A DNA stretch of 64,000 nt. Origin: Acetispira formosa (nom. nud.) (GTDB taxonomy: Bacteria; Desulfobacterota; Desulfarculia; Adiutricales; Adiutricaceae). Below are positions 1-8,306 of this stretch, piece by piece. The translations under genes and the position numbers were made by a program. The stretch is taken from NCBI GenBank assembly GCA_023525915.1, contig CP026657.1, positions 2,628,001-2,692,000 on the forward strand, given 5' to 3'. The notes under the pieces were generated by a model that did no database searches, was not told the origin of the DNA, and saw only the letters and a list, made by a program, of their open reading frames with translations. The number at the start of each line of letters is the position of its first letter. Positions within the stretch are counted from its first letter, which is position 1.

Positions 1-620
1 GCCATATTTTCACCAATGGCCATTTGGTATTTGCGGCGAATGTAGCGGGCAATGGCTTCAGTGGCTTCGTCGCCGGCCACCCGGCGGGATTCGGATATGG
101 CCACCGCGCCCAGAGACAGGATAACACCCTCACTGGTGCCGCCGCCGACATCAAGTATCAGCCGCCCGACCGGCTCCGCCACTTTGAGGCCCAGGCCGAC
201 GGCGGCGGCTAAAGGCTCGTCCACCAGGTGGACGCTCTTGGACCCGGACGATTCGGCCGCTTCAATAATCGCTCTTTTTTCTACCTGAGTTACGCCGGTG
301 GGGACGCCCACCAGGACTTTGGGCCGGAAGACCCTGCGGCTGGAACCGGACTGATCCAGAAACAATTTGATCATTTGCTGGGCCACAGTGAAATCGCTGA
401 TGACCCCGGAACGGAAAGGCCGGATGACTTCCATGCCTTTAGGGGTGCGGCCGAGATAGCTCTTGGCCTCGTGCCCAATGGCCAGGACCTTGCGGGTTTC
501 AGAATTAATGGCCACCATGGATGGCTCGTTCAAAACAATGCCCCGGCCCTTCTCGTAAATCAGGGTGTTGGCAGTGCCCAGGTCCATGGCCAGGCCGGAA
601 GTGAAAGGCATAACGCTCAT
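1..620 (-). CDS. mreB: Rod-shape-determining protein MreB (5' part, cut by window edge)
   Basis: Bacterial actin homologue that polymerises under the inner membrane and guides lateral cell-wall synthesis. The visible 206 residues begin MSVMPFTSGLAMDLGTANT, carrying the phosphate-1 motif DLGTANT. They run through VGVPTGVTQVEKRA and DEPLAAAVGLGL to the phosphate-2 motif DVGGGTSEGV near residue 163, all typical of MreB. The gene reads leftward and leaves the window before its C-terminal half. The start at 620 is preceded by a GGGGGT ribosome-binding site. A second ATG three codons downstream (611) is possible. No partner mreC or mreD is visible. Identification is certain; the length is unknown. 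Confidence 0.95.
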   Translation of the reverse strand, partial: MSVMPFTSGLAMDLGTANTLIYEKGRGIVLNEPSMVAINSETRKVLAIGHEAKSYLGRTPKGMEVIRPFRSGVISDFTVAQQMIKLFLDQSGSSRRVFRPKVLVGVPTGVTQVEKRAIIEAAESSGSKSVHLVDEPLAAAVGLGLKVAEPVGRLILDVGGGTSEGVILSLGAVAISESRRVAGDEATEAIARYIRRKYQMAIGENM

Positions 621-880
621 CGGCAACCCCCAGAAGCGGCGGGTTTATTAAGGACAAGAGGCTATTTGGGAGGGTCGCTTTCTAAACTTGGCCCAGCAAG
701 GGTTTTTAGAAAAGACAGGGAAAGGCAGCCCCTTACCCCAACCGGAGCATCTAACAAAATGCTTCGGCAGTTTCAAAGTCGCTGTTGCCGCCGGATCGAG
801 CGGAGCCGTCCGCCATATATGGCTCCGTTCCGGTGCGGTCAGGATCATGTTGTCTCCGCAGCTAAGTAACGCTTATTTGG
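621..880. other. Intergenic stretch upstream of mreB
   Basis: This stretch has no convincing gene. It would hold the mreB promoter on the minus strand, but I cannot name -35/-10 boxes with confidence. A palindromic core, CCATATATGG, lies near 813-822. The rest of the gap up to 1412 is the tandem repeat described separately. Confidence 0.5.
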
Positions 881-1418
881 CGATTCTAAATGTAAACTTT
901 TTCCCTTGAACTTGTGTCTCGGAGCTGCGCAAAAAGCGTGGTTTTTGCTCCGCAAGAGTCGACCTGAACTTTAAAACCAGTCGCTGGCGCTCCGTCTCCC
1001 CGGAGGTTCGACCTGCTATTTTGAAAATGCCGTCTACTTTGAAAATTGTTGGATATTCGGCGATTCTAAATGCAAACTTTTTCCCTTGAACTTGTGTCTC
1101 GGAGCTGCGCAAAAAGCGTGGTTTTTGCTCCGCAAGAGTCGACCTGAACTTTAAAACCAGTCGCTGGCGCTCCGTCTCCCCGGAGGGTCGACCTGCTATT
1201 TTGAAAATGCCGTCTACTTTGAAAATTGCTGGATATTCGGCGATTCTAAATGTAAACTTTTTCCCTTGAACTTGTGTCTCGGAGCTACGCAAAAAGCGTG
1301 GTTTTTGCTCCGCAAGAGTTGACCTGAACTTTAAAACCAGTCGCTGGCGCTCCGTCTCCCCAGAGGGACGACCTGCTATTTTTGAATCGAGTTCTACTTT
1401 GAGAATTGCTGTTTATTC
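881..1418. repeat. Family 1 repeat: three tandem 180-bp units
   Basis: Three near-identical units with an exact 180-bp period begin at 881, 1061 and 1241, each starting CGATTCTAAATG. Each unit carries the family core: a hairpin GCAAAAAGCGTGGTTTTTGC (GCAAAAA/TTTTTGC arms), followed about 40 bp later by the motif CCAGTCGCTGGCGCTCCGTC. Single diverged copies occur at 4316, 4530 (inverted), 23085, 29525, 33613, 39950 and 40675 (inverted), always between genes. Because 180 is divisible by 3, the minus strand is open through all units, giving a spurious 60-residue periodic ORF. Confidence 0.95.
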
Positions 1419-2924
1419 GTCATCGGACTCGTCGGCGTCATCGCCGTCGGCCAGGGCTGTCAAGGCCACTTCCAGCAGTTCCTCCGGCCCGGCCGCGTCA
1501 CGCGGGTAGGATGCCATGGCCAGGAAAAGCCCCAGGCTGGCCCGGCCGCTGTGCTGAGTCAGCGGCCAATCCGTCAGGTGGGCCTGGAATTTCTTTATCA
1601 GCTTTTTGGCTTCCGCCGCATCTGATGAAGGAATGGCCAGAGTGAACACGCCATAGGAAACATGCCCCAAAGCCCAGGTCTCGCGTAGGCCGTCCTTCAA
1701 TTCTTTGGCTATGGAACGCAGAAGTTCGGCCGCCGCGTCCTGGCCGTGTTCGCAGGCAAAGGAACCCAGGCCGGAAGTGGCCAGGACAAACAGGTTCATC
1801 TCTTCGCCCTTCAGATCCGCCACCCCCATCATCCGGTTCAGATCCTCAATGAAATAACCGCGATGAGGCAGGTTAGTCTGGGAATCCACCCCGCCCATGT
1901 CCGCAAATCGGGCAATCAGGTGATCCAGATGCATCTGGGCCGCGAACCGGGCCGCCGCGCATTCAGCTATTTCCGCCTGAACGGGTGATAAGACCTCACC
2001 ATCGCGGCCGGCCAGAATCAAGGCCCCGCGCAGGTTGCCGTTATAAATCACCGGCCAGCCATAGAAGGATTTCACGCCTTTGATAGGCTCTTCCTTGGTG
2101 AAAATATAGGAATTGCGGCCCTCGGCCTTCAGACGGTCTATGCCCAGATGCTTGATGTTGGAATGCACCCAGCCGGCCAGGCCGGAATTCAGAGGCGCTT
2201 TGGGGGCCAGAGTATCCGGCACATTGTCGCTTTTGGCCACAATGTGATAATGCCGCTTGTCATCGGGGAACAGAAGGGTCAGAAAAGCCCAGGAGAGGCC
2301 CACGGTTGAGCGCACGGCCTCCAGGGCCGGGGATAGGCCGCCGCCCTCATGGTCGGGGCGGGAAAGCAGATCTTCCAGCGACCGCCACAGGGCGCAGACT
2401 TCATTTTCCAGCCCCTCAGCCACGCCGCCCGAGCCTTTGTCGCCCGGCCGGTTTTTTCCGGTTTTGGCCCCGGAAGTGCGGCTGAAGACCTTAGATATGC
2501 TTTTACCGAATTGAAACAATAGTTTACCGCTCTTATCCGTAAATACGTATCTTTGTTTGGAATCCACAGCCAGAACACCCCGGATTTCCGGCAGCGGCAC
2601 GGCCATGAACGATTTGATGTTTTCATCGGTGGTGTAGAATAAAAGCCGCTCCGTCTCGAAGCTGACTTGATCGACATTCACCGCTTTGTCATTTTTATAA
2701 ACCCAGCCTAAAAGGCCGTAGCCGGGACGAATCCTGGCGAGAGGATCGATATTTTTGGAAAGGCTTTGCAGCGCTTTCATGTTCATGGGGCCGCCTTCGA
2801 AATCGGCGGTGAACAGCACGGCGCTGAAAGCATCCAGATTATTCAGACACAAATCCATCAGATCCTGCAACTCAGGATCGACGGCAAATCGTCCGCTCCC
2901 TGGGGCCTGAGGGTTCAGCGTCAT
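1413..2924 (-). CDS. GAF-GAF-degenerate GGDEF-like signalling protein
   Basis: A 503-residue soluble protein. Residues about 15-150 look like a GAF domain (GYGLLGWVYKNDKAVNV, then SFMAVPLPEIRGVLAVDS). Residues about 185-335 form a second one (GLAGWVHSNIKHLGIDRL, then FYGWPVIYNGNLRGALIL). The rest resembles a diguanylate-cyclase fold: the opening DSQTNLPHRGYF matches the D-x-LT-x-L-x-NR start of GGDEF domains. The signature GGDEF loop is missing, with ALGHVSYGVF at the expected position, so cyclase activity is unlikely. It may sense a small molecule and signal through protein contacts. The start at 2924 has only a weak ribosome-binding site. The C-terminus ends in an acidic tail (DGDDADESDDE) and touches the tandem repeat. 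Confidence 0.6.
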   Translation of the reverse strand: MTLNPQAPGSGRFAVDPELQDLMDLCLNNLDAFSAVLFTADFEGGPMNMKALQSLSKNIDPLARIRPGYGLLGWVYKNDKAVNVDQVSFETERLLFYTTDENIKSFMAVPLPEIRGVLAVDSKQRYVFTDKSGKLLFQFGKSISKVFSRTSGAKTGKNRPGDKGSGGVAEGLENEVCALWRSLEDLLSRPDHEGGGLSPALEAVRSTVGLSWAFLTLLFPDDKRHYHIVAKSDNVPDTLAPKAPLNSGLAGWVHSNIKHLGIDRLKAEGRNSYIFTKEEPIKGVKSFYGWPVIYNGNLRGALILAGRDGEVLSPVQAEIAECAAARFAAQMHLDHLIARFADMGGVDSQTNLPHRGYFIEDLNRMMGVADLKGEEMNLFVLATSGLGSFACEHGQDAAAELLRSIAKELKDGLRETWALGHVSYGVFTLAIPSSDAAEAKKLIKKFQAHLTDWPLTQHSGRASLGLFLAMASYPRDAAGPEELLEVALTALADGDDADESDDE

Positions 2925-2935
2925 AGCGGCTCAAT

Positions 2936-3089
2936 CCGGGCCGGGTACAGTCCCGGCCCCAATTCCGAAGTGACGGTTTCGACCTGGCGGTAAGCCAAGA
3001 GGGTACGAACTTCATACGATGATGGCCGCCACAGGCAACTATTACGGGAAACCGCCACCCATACCTAGCCCAGTGCGGACCACGCGCAC
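2936..3089 (+). repeat. Family 2 repeat (module M1 + M2)
   Basis: The copy contains a degenerate M1 module (GAAGTGACGGTTTCGACC), then M2: ATACGATGATGGCCGCC, ACTATTACGGGAAACC and a terminal GTGCGGACCACGCGCAC. It lies between the GAF protein gene and the next minus-strand gene, pointing right. Other M2 copies end at 10233, 19395 and 50349. Confidence 0.85.
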
Positions 3090-3184
3090 CCACTCAATGT
3101 ATCATACAATTTTACTTTCTTAAACAGTAATTTGCATAATTTATGCGAACCACTAAATCGACCGTCAAAATGATATTACAACAT

Positions 3185-4207
3185 CTAGAGGTAAAAATCC
3201 ATGGCCAAGGTGCTGGAGTTCAATATATCGCCCCACAGTCTCAGTGCGGCCGGGGCGTCATTAAAATCAGCATTCATGATAATAGAGGGCAGAGGCCCCG
3301 GACCGGAGGCCGCCTCCGGCTGCCACTGGGCCACGAACAGCCGTCGGCCCGAGGACATGTCCCGGCGGACGGTCACCCATTCCAGGCCGAGACGGCCGGC
3401 CACCTTGCGCGGGCCGCCCTGAACCTTGCGGTTCCATTGGCCTTTAAATATTTCTTTGGCTTCCGAAAGCCATGAGGGCTGGTTCTGTAGAGTCCCGCCG
3501 GTGGCCAGCTCCAGAGAGCGGCTTCGGGCGGCGCTTTGGAGATCATTGGCGGTGGTCAGAAAAATCCGGGCGCTGTTCTGGCTGGAAGAGTAGAGGAGAT
3601 TGACATCGGCCTGTGAGCAGGGGGCGGCTCGGCCGACATGGCCATAGACGCTATGGAGATCACGGGCTTTGGAGCCGCGATGGCCCCAGGCGTAGTTATT
3701 GAGGAAGCCTAAGGCTTCACGGGCAAAATCATCGGTGGAAAAAACGCCGGTGTCAGGATCGGCTTTGACTGTGCGCGACAGCCGCAGCGAACCGGGCCCT
3801 AAATCGGCGATGACGCTGGCGATGACCTGATCCGGGCCGCTTCGGGTGTGGACAAGCTGGGCCGGGCGGCCGAAATCAAGGCTGAGATCCTTCATTATCT
3901 GGCCGGGGCCGACGGGGAGCATAATGCTGAGGGCTTCGAAAGCCACAGGGCCGTAATCCTGATGGGGGGTTTCCATAACCGCGGTCAGGCCGGGAGAGCC
4001 TTCGCAGGTTATGGCCAGACGGCCGGACTGCAATTCAAAACCGGCCGGGAGGGCAATGGCCGCCTGCCCCATGTAACGGGGAGTCAGGGCCGAGCGGGCC
4101 GGGTCGGGTTTTATGGAAATATTGCCCGCGTAATAGGCCCCCAGCGGAATCAGCACCAGAAGGAGCGCCACAATCAGCGGGATCAGTACCTTTTTGCGGA
4201 TTGCCAT
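3185..4207 (-). CDS. Membrane-anchored periplasmic protein of unknown function
   Basis: A 340-residue protein beginning MAIRKKVLIPLIVALLLVLIPLGAYYAG. This is a positively charged start and one hydrophobic segment (about 7-28) with no lipobox and no clear cleavage site, so it is probably anchored in the inner membrane with a periplasmic body. No catalytic motif is visible. The C-terminal segment NDAPAALRLWGDILNSSTL recalls the end of Tli4-type type VI lipase immunity proteins (acidic residues, then a W-D-x-I-L-like ending), but this is a weak impression and no effector gene is nearby. The start at 4207 follows GGAGG. It stands alone, with a repeat array upstream. Confidence 0.5.
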   Translation of the reverse strand: MAIRKKVLIPLIVALLLVLIPLGAYYAGNISIKPDPARSALTPRYMGQAAIALPAGFELQSGRLAITCEGSPGLTAVMETPHQDYGPVAFEALSIMLPVGPGQIMKDLSLDFGRPAQLVHTRSGPDQVIASVIADLGPGSLRLSRTVKADPDTGVFSTDDFAREALGFLNNYAWGHRGSKARDLHSVYGHVGRAAPCSQADVNLLYSSSQNSARIFLTTANDLQSAARSRSLELATGGTLQNQPSWLSEAKEIFKGQWNRKVQGGPRKVAGRLGLEWVTVRRDMSSGRRLFVAQWQPEAASGPGPLPSIIMNADFNDAPAALRLWGDILNSSTLAMDFYL

Positions 4208-4315
4208 AGGAAGAATGCCTCCAACAGAATTAAAACAGGTTCACCACTACCCGTAATCTTCATATCGGCACACTGCGGCGTAATGATAAACCACAACCGT
4301 GGCCGCCCAGCAGTT

Positions 4316-4655
4316 CTCAAAGTAAACTTTTTCCCTTAAACTTGCATCTCACAGCTACGCAAAAAGCGTGGTTTTTGCTCCGCAACGGGCTGCTTTGCCT
4401 TCAAAACCAGTCGCTGGCGCTCCGTCTCCCCTCTCGGGCCGACCTGCTATTTTGAAATCGCCGTCTACTTTGAGAATTGCTGGTAGCCGCCGCCCGGTGA
4501 TTCCAAGTACGGCCCACCTCCCCTACAGCGGGGGTCGAGCGGAGCGCGACGGAGCGCCAGCGACTGGTTTTAGGCCGAACCCGATGCTCGCGAAGCAAAA
4601 ACCACGCTTTTTGCGTAGCTCCGAGCCGTAAGTTTGCGGAAAAATCTAATTTTTA
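4316..4655. repeat. Family 1 repeats in head-to-head pair
   Basis: One copy reads rightward from about 4316 to 4485 (CTACGCAAAAAGCGTGG, CCAGTCGCTGGCGCTCCGTC, then GCCGACCTGC). A second copy reads leftward from about 4655 to 4530 (GACGGAGCGCCAGCGACTGG, then AAGCAAAAACCACGC). Together they form a loose long inverted repeat between the start of the preceding minus-strand gene and the 3' end of rsmB, which is also read leftward. Confidence 0.9.
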
Positions 4656-6073
4656 AAAAAGACAGCCCAGAAAAAACCGTCGGTGTTCTGCCGGTGGGGC
4701 AGGAGGGTCAAAGTATGGTCGTCAGCCAGCAGGGGCTGGAGGCTCTCAGGCCAGGCCGCCGGGGGCGCGGCCGCAAAGTCCGGGCGCGCGGAGAGGAATT
4801 TTTTAACATTTTCCGGCCCTTCTTCGCGGCTGAAGCTGCAAACTCCAAAGATGAGCCGTCCGCCGGGGCGGACCGAGTCCGCCGTGGCCAGAAGCAGCCT
4901 CTGCTGCAGCCCGGCCAGTCTGGTTATGTCGTCCTCGCCTTTGCTCCACTTCAGATCCGGGCGTCGGCGAATAACCCCAAGGCCGGAGCAGGGGGCGTCC
5001 ACCAGCACCAGATCATAGGCCGCTTGAGGCAGCGGCTCGGCCGTCAGGTCACGGCTTTCCGTCCGCACGTTTTCAGAGCAGCCCAGACGCTCGGCCTCAC
5101 GCTTTAAGGAATCCAGCTTGGCCGGATCTTTGTCCAGGCAGGTTATGGCCGCCTCCGGGTTCAGGCAGGCCAGGGAGAGGCCCTTGCCGCCCAGACCGGC
5201 GCAGGCGTCGAGCACTTCAGCCCGGCCGAGATTCCCGGCCAGAAGCCCGGCCAGTTGGGAGGCCTCATCCTGAATGGCGAACAGACCTTCGCTGAAGCCC
5301 GGCCACTCGGCGGGCTGTCCGAAAAAGCCTTCGACCGTCAGCCCCCACGGGGACAGGTCGGTGGGAGAGCAGGGGAAGGAGGTATTCATGGCCAGGGCGG
5401 CCCGGCCGATTTTAAGGGGGTTGGCCCTGATGGTGGGCGGAGTGTGACGATTGCCGGAGGCCAGCAGCAATTCGGCTTCCTCCTGGTTGTAATCGCGCAG
5501 AAGCATTTTGACCAGCCAGGGCTGATAACTGTATAACATGGCCAGATCGCGCACCAGGTCGCCGGTTTCAGGAATTTCCGGCGGCCAGGGCAGGCCGGCT
5601 TCACGATCGCGGATCAATCCGCGCAGCACGGCGTTGACCAGGCCGTGCCGTCCGGGCGCAACGGCTTTGGCCAGAGCAACCGTCTCCATGACCACGGCGT
5701 GGTCGCCCAGGCGGCTGAAAAACATAAGCTGGGCCAGCCCCAGGCGCAAAATCAGCATCAGGTCATCCGAGGCCCGGCCGCTGGTCAGCCTGGCCCGGAT
5801 CAGACCATTCAGAAGTGATTGGTGGCGCAGCACCTCATAGACTATCGCAGTGGTCAGACCCAGGTCGCGGGGGCTCAAGAGGCGGCAGTGGCTCTCCAGG
5901 GCCTCCTCCGGGAGACGGCCTTCGCCCGTCTCTTTAAGGGCGCGGAAAGCGGCCAGACGGGGATTGTCGGTGAGCTCCAGGCTGGCCCGGACTTTGGGCT
6001 GGGCCGGCCCGGCTGGTTTGGCGGGTTTGCGTCCGCCGGGTTTCCGGCCGTTTTTGGCCATGGGCTTTTTCAT
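4646..6073 (-). CDS. rsmB: 16S rRNA (cytosine-967-C5)-methyltransferase RsmB
   Basis: Methylates C5 of cytosine 967 in 16S rRNA with SAM. The protein has 475 residues. A lysine-rich tail (1-30) is followed by a NusB-like helical domain (about 35-180), then the Rossmann methyltransferase domain. The SAM loop reads DACAGLGGKG, the conserved DAPCSGLG carries the PC cysteine, and GVCSFSREE occupies the position of the usual TCS motif holding the catalytic cysteine. Length and order fit RsmB. It is the last gene of def-fmt-rsmB and overlaps fmt by 4 nt, so translation is probably coupled. The 3' end runs into the family 1 repeat. Confidence 0.93.
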   Translation of the reverse strand: MKKPMAKNGRKPGGRKPAKPAGPAQPKVRASLELTDNPRLAAFRALKETGEGRLPEEALESHCRLLSPRDLGLTTAIVYEVLRHQSLLNGLIRARLTSGRASDDLMLILRLGLAQLMFFSRLGDHAVVMETVALAKAVAPGRHGLVNAVLRGLIRDREAGLPWPPEIPETGDLVRDLAMLYSYQPWLVKMLLRDYNQEEAELLLASGNRHTPPTIRANPLKIGRAALAMNTSFPCSPTDLSPWGLTVEGFFGQPAEWPGFSEGLFAIQDEASQLAGLLAGNLGRAEVLDACAGLGGKGLSLACLNPEAAITCLDKDPAKLDSLKREAERLGCSENVRTESRDLTAEPLPQAAYDLVLVDAPCSGLGVIRRRPDLKWSKGEDDITRLAGLQQRLLLATADSVRPGGRLIFGVCSFSREEGPENVKKFLSARPDFAAAPPAAWPESLQPLLADDHTLTLLPHRQNTDGFFWAVFFKN

Positions 6074-7038
6074 TGTCCCAACCTTTCAGGCCGATAGCCG
6101 CGCAGAAAGTCCGCCGCTTTCATCCGTTTCTTTCCTTCCGGCTGAAGCTCGGCCAGAGCCACCAAACCATCGGGAGTCTCCACTAATAAGCGGGCTTCCT
6201 CATCCAGCCCCAGCACCAGGCCCGGCTGCGGCTCATGGCCCTCGCGGGGCGGAAGGGCGGCGGCCTGGAATATTTTCAGCGATTTACCGTCAAGGGGAGT
6301 TCGGGCCCCCGGCCAGGGGTCCACGCCGTTGATCAGGCCCGCCAGCTTGGCGGCGGGGAGATTCCAGTCCACCAATCCGTCGTTTTTGCACAACAGGGGA
6401 TTGACGGTGGCCCGCTCGCTGTTCTGGATGACAGCCATGTTTTCGCCCGTTTTGAGCCGGGCAATGACATTCAGAAGCATTTCAGCCCCGATTTCAGAGA
6501 GGCGTTTTTCCAGATTGCCCGCGCACTCGCAGCCCTGGACGGGAAAAGCCCGCTGGCTGAGAATAGGACCGGCGTCCATTTCCTTTTCCAGAAAAATGAT
6601 GGAGACGCCCACCTCTTCATCGCAATTGATGAGGCACCAGTTGACTGGAGCGGCCCCGCGATGACGTGGAAGGAGGGAGGGATGAATATTCAGCGGAGGA
6701 AAAGGGCAAAGCTCCAAAAGGGCCTGGGGCAGAAAGCCGCCATAGGCGGCCACCGCCAAAAGGTCCGGCTCGGCCGCCCGAATGGCTTCGATGGTGTCGG
6801 TATTTTTGAAATTTTTGGCCTCCAGCACTTTCAGGCCCAGCTTTTCAGCCAGCACAGCCACCGGTGAAGGGCTCAGCTTGCGGCCGCGCCCTGATGGGGC
6901 GGGAGGCGGGCAGACCACCAGAGCGACCCTGTCCGGCCCGTCATGAAGCGCTTTGAGGGCGGGCAGGGAAAATTCCGCGCTCCCGAAAAAGACGATATTC
7001 CAGCTTACGGCGGCTCCGGTGTCAAGAGGCTCACTCAT
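6070..7038 (-). CDS. fmt: Methionyl-tRNA formyltransferase
   Basis: Transfers a formyl group from 10-formyl-THF to initiator Met-tRNA. The protein has 322 residues. The N-terminal Rossmann domain begins NIVFFGSAEFSLPALKAL. The catalytic signature NIHPSLLPRHRGAAPV contains the Asn-His pair and is followed by SIIFLEKEMDAGPIL with the catalytic Asp. The C-terminal OB-like tRNA-binding part follows from about residue 215. The start at 7038 follows AGAGGA and overlaps the end of def by 8 nt, the usual def-fmt arrangement. The first 12 residues before WNIVFFGS are slightly longer than usual. Confidence 0.96.
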   Translation of the reverse strand: MSEPLDTGAAVSWNIVFFGSAEFSLPALKALHDGPDRVALVVCPPPAPSGRGRKLSPSPVAVLAEKLGLKVLEAKNFKNTDTIEAIRAAEPDLLAVAAYGGFLPQALLELCPFPPLNIHPSLLPRHRGAAPVNWCLINCDEEVGVSIIFLEKEMDAGPILSQRAFPVQGCECAGNLEKRLSEIGAEMLLNVIARLKTGENMAVIQNSERATVNPLLCKNDGLVDWNLPAAKLAGLINGVDPWPGARTPLDGKSLKIFQAAALPPREGHEPQPGLVLGLDEEARLLVETPDGLVALAELQPEGKKRMKAADFLRGYRPERLGQ

Positions 7039-7552
7039 CAGAGTCCTCTTTCTGCATTTTCTTCATTTTACGCTTATAAATGTCGCGCTTGAGCTGGCTG
7101 ATGTGGTCGAGGAACAATACGCCGTCCAGATGGTCTATTTCATGCTGGAGGATCACGGCGCGTCGTCCGTCGGCGGACAAATTAAAGGGTTTTCCGTCCA
7201 GATCCTGGGCTTTGACTTCGATTTCCTGCGCCCGGATAACTTTTTCATTGAGGTCAGTCACAGACAGGCAGCCCTCATCATAGGTCTGTTCACCGGCCGA
7301 CCAGGTTATTTGGGGGTTGACCAGAACAAGGCAACGGTCATCAAAATCTTCATCGTTATCAGCCCCGGCAATAACAATCATGCGAATATTGCGGCCCACC
7401 TGGGGCGCGGCCAGACCCGCTCCAGGCGCGTCCAGCATGGTTTCAGACATATCCTGGGCCAGCGATTTGAGGTCGTCGTTAAAATCTTCCACAGCCTCTG
7501 ACTTCAATCTGAGGCGCGGATCAGGATATTTCACTATTGGCAGTATGGCCAT
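7031..7552 (-). CDS. def: Peptide deformylase
   Basis: Metalloenzyme that removes the N-formyl group from nascent proteins. The protein has 173 residues and all three signatures: GAGLAAPQVG (motif 1), EGCLSV with the metal-binding cysteine (motif 2), and QHEIDHLDG with two metal histidines and the catalytic glutamate (motif 3). It starts MAILPIVKYPDPRLR, as in most deformylases, after AAGGAG. The tail KRKMKKMQKEDSDE is basic then acidic. It is the first gene of def-fmt-rsmB. The promoter must lie in the short gap before the family 3 element beginning at 7729. Confidence 0.97.
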   Translation of the reverse strand: MAILPIVKYPDPRLRLKSEAVEDFNDDLKSLAQDMSETMLDAPGAGLAAPQVGRNIRMIVIAGADNDEDFDDRCLVLVNPQITWSAGEQTYDEGCLSVTDLNEKVIRAQEIEVKAQDLDGKPFNLSADGRRAVILQHEIDHLDGVLFLDHISQLKRDIYKRKMKKMQKEDSDE

Positions 7553-7728
7553 TTTTCAAACTCCTTCTACCGGCGCACGGTCAGGCCGTCCTGTAAAGGC
7601 GGCGTATCGGTGTACCGTAAACCATATGAAACAATACGACTATATAATATAAGCTGAAAAACCCTGTTCCGCAAGTATTGAAGCCAAGCGCTTGAAGAAT
7701 AAAGGCGTAACCGCGTGATCGTTTGGAG

Positions 7729-8124
7729 CGGCAAAGGTGAAACCCGGCCGTGCGGGCGAAAAAATTTCTGACGTCGCTCGTAATTTTCTCGTATTCCCGG
7801 CCGGGTGGCTTCTGCGGCATTTTGTCTGTCCGTGCCCGTCCGGGGAGCAAAATTACGAGCGACTTACAGAAAATTTTTCGCCCGCCCGGCCTGGTCTGTG
7901 TCGGCGTTTGGGTAGGGTGACGATTGCGGTCCTCTTTTGTGAGCCAACCAAGATCAGGAGGGCGGGGCGGTGAGATTTCTCCAGAGGGGACCACGATTTT
8001 TGCTCCCCGGACGGGCACGGACAAGCAAACCTCTTATGAAGCCGCCCGGCCGGGAATAAGAGAAAAATCGGGGGCCACTATGGAGATATCTCACCGCCCC
8101 GCCCTCCTGGTTTTACCTTTATCG
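7729..8124 (+). repeat. Family 3 twin-hairpin element, copy A (396 bp)
   Basis: The ends are inverted: CGGCAAAGGTGAAAC at left, and GGTTTTACCTTTATCG at right. Inside are two large imperfect hairpins. Hairpin 1 has arms 7753-7790 and 7845-7884 (CGGGCGAAAAAATTTCTGAC against its complement). Hairpin 2 has arms 7957-8005 and 8060-8107 (GGAGGGCGGGGCGGTGAGAT against its complement). The two 54-nt loops (7791-7844 and 8006-8059) are largely reverse complements of each other, sharing ATTCCCGGCCGGG and GTCCGTGCCCGTCCGGG in opposite senses. Other copies occur at 44134-44530 and 53924-54319 (both inverted), with a rearranged one at 33552-34065. Confidence 0.95.
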
Positions 8125-8163
8125 CCTCAAATGACGGCCCCCCCCCGCGACGCTGATTAATTC

Positions 8164-8192
8164 TTGACAGGAAATAGCCGATGGCGCATAGT
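8164..8192 (+). promoter_or_regulatory. Candidate sigma-70 promoter for metNI
   Basis: TTGACA at 8164-8169, a 17-bp spacer, then CATAGT at 8187-8192. The -35 box is perfect and the -10 box is 4/6. An overlapping TATACA lies 5 bp further on. It precedes metN by about 115 bp. Confidence 0.5.
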
Positions 8193-8230
8193 ATACAATT
8201 CATATATTCTCCAGATACACGACCGGATTT

Positions 8231-8268
8231 GGCATGTGACCGGTTTCTGGAAGAAACTTCATGTGCCG
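8231..8268 (+). promoter_or_regulatory. Hairpin in the metN leader
   Basis: As RNA, GGCATGTGA (8231-8239) can pair with UCAUGUGCC (8260-8268) if G-U pairs are allowed, enclosing a 5-bp inner stem GTTTC/GAAAC with loop TGGAA. There is no U-tract, so it is not a terminator. It could be a leader control element. It does not match a SAM riboswitch that I recognise. Confidence 0.35.
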
Positions 8269-8306
8269 GAAATACAGGCGAACCCATCCGGGGTGTGAAA
8301 GCTAAA

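Noticed and set aside
873-1292. 139-aa minus-strand ORF with a 60-residue repeat
   Set aside because: It exists only because the 180-bp repeat unit is divisible by three. Other family 1 copies do not keep the frame, and there is no start signal.
881-1418. Tandem repeat as a CRISPR array
   Set aside because: Units are 180 bp and identical through their length, with no short repeat/variable spacer alternation and no cas genes.
7737-8160. Short ORFs in family 3 repeats (here and at 33827, 44074, 53801)
   Set aside because: They come from the palindromic arms, appear in both orientations and lack ribosome-binding sites.
8231-8268. SAM riboswitch upstream of metN
   Set aside because: Only one hairpin is present and none of the SAM-I, SAM-II or SAM-IV conserved cores could be matched.
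8181-8306. Longer N-terminus for MetN
   Set aside because: The added 42 residues are translated leader containing a hairpin; MALIEIYKLTKTYG is the normal family start and has a ribosome-binding site.
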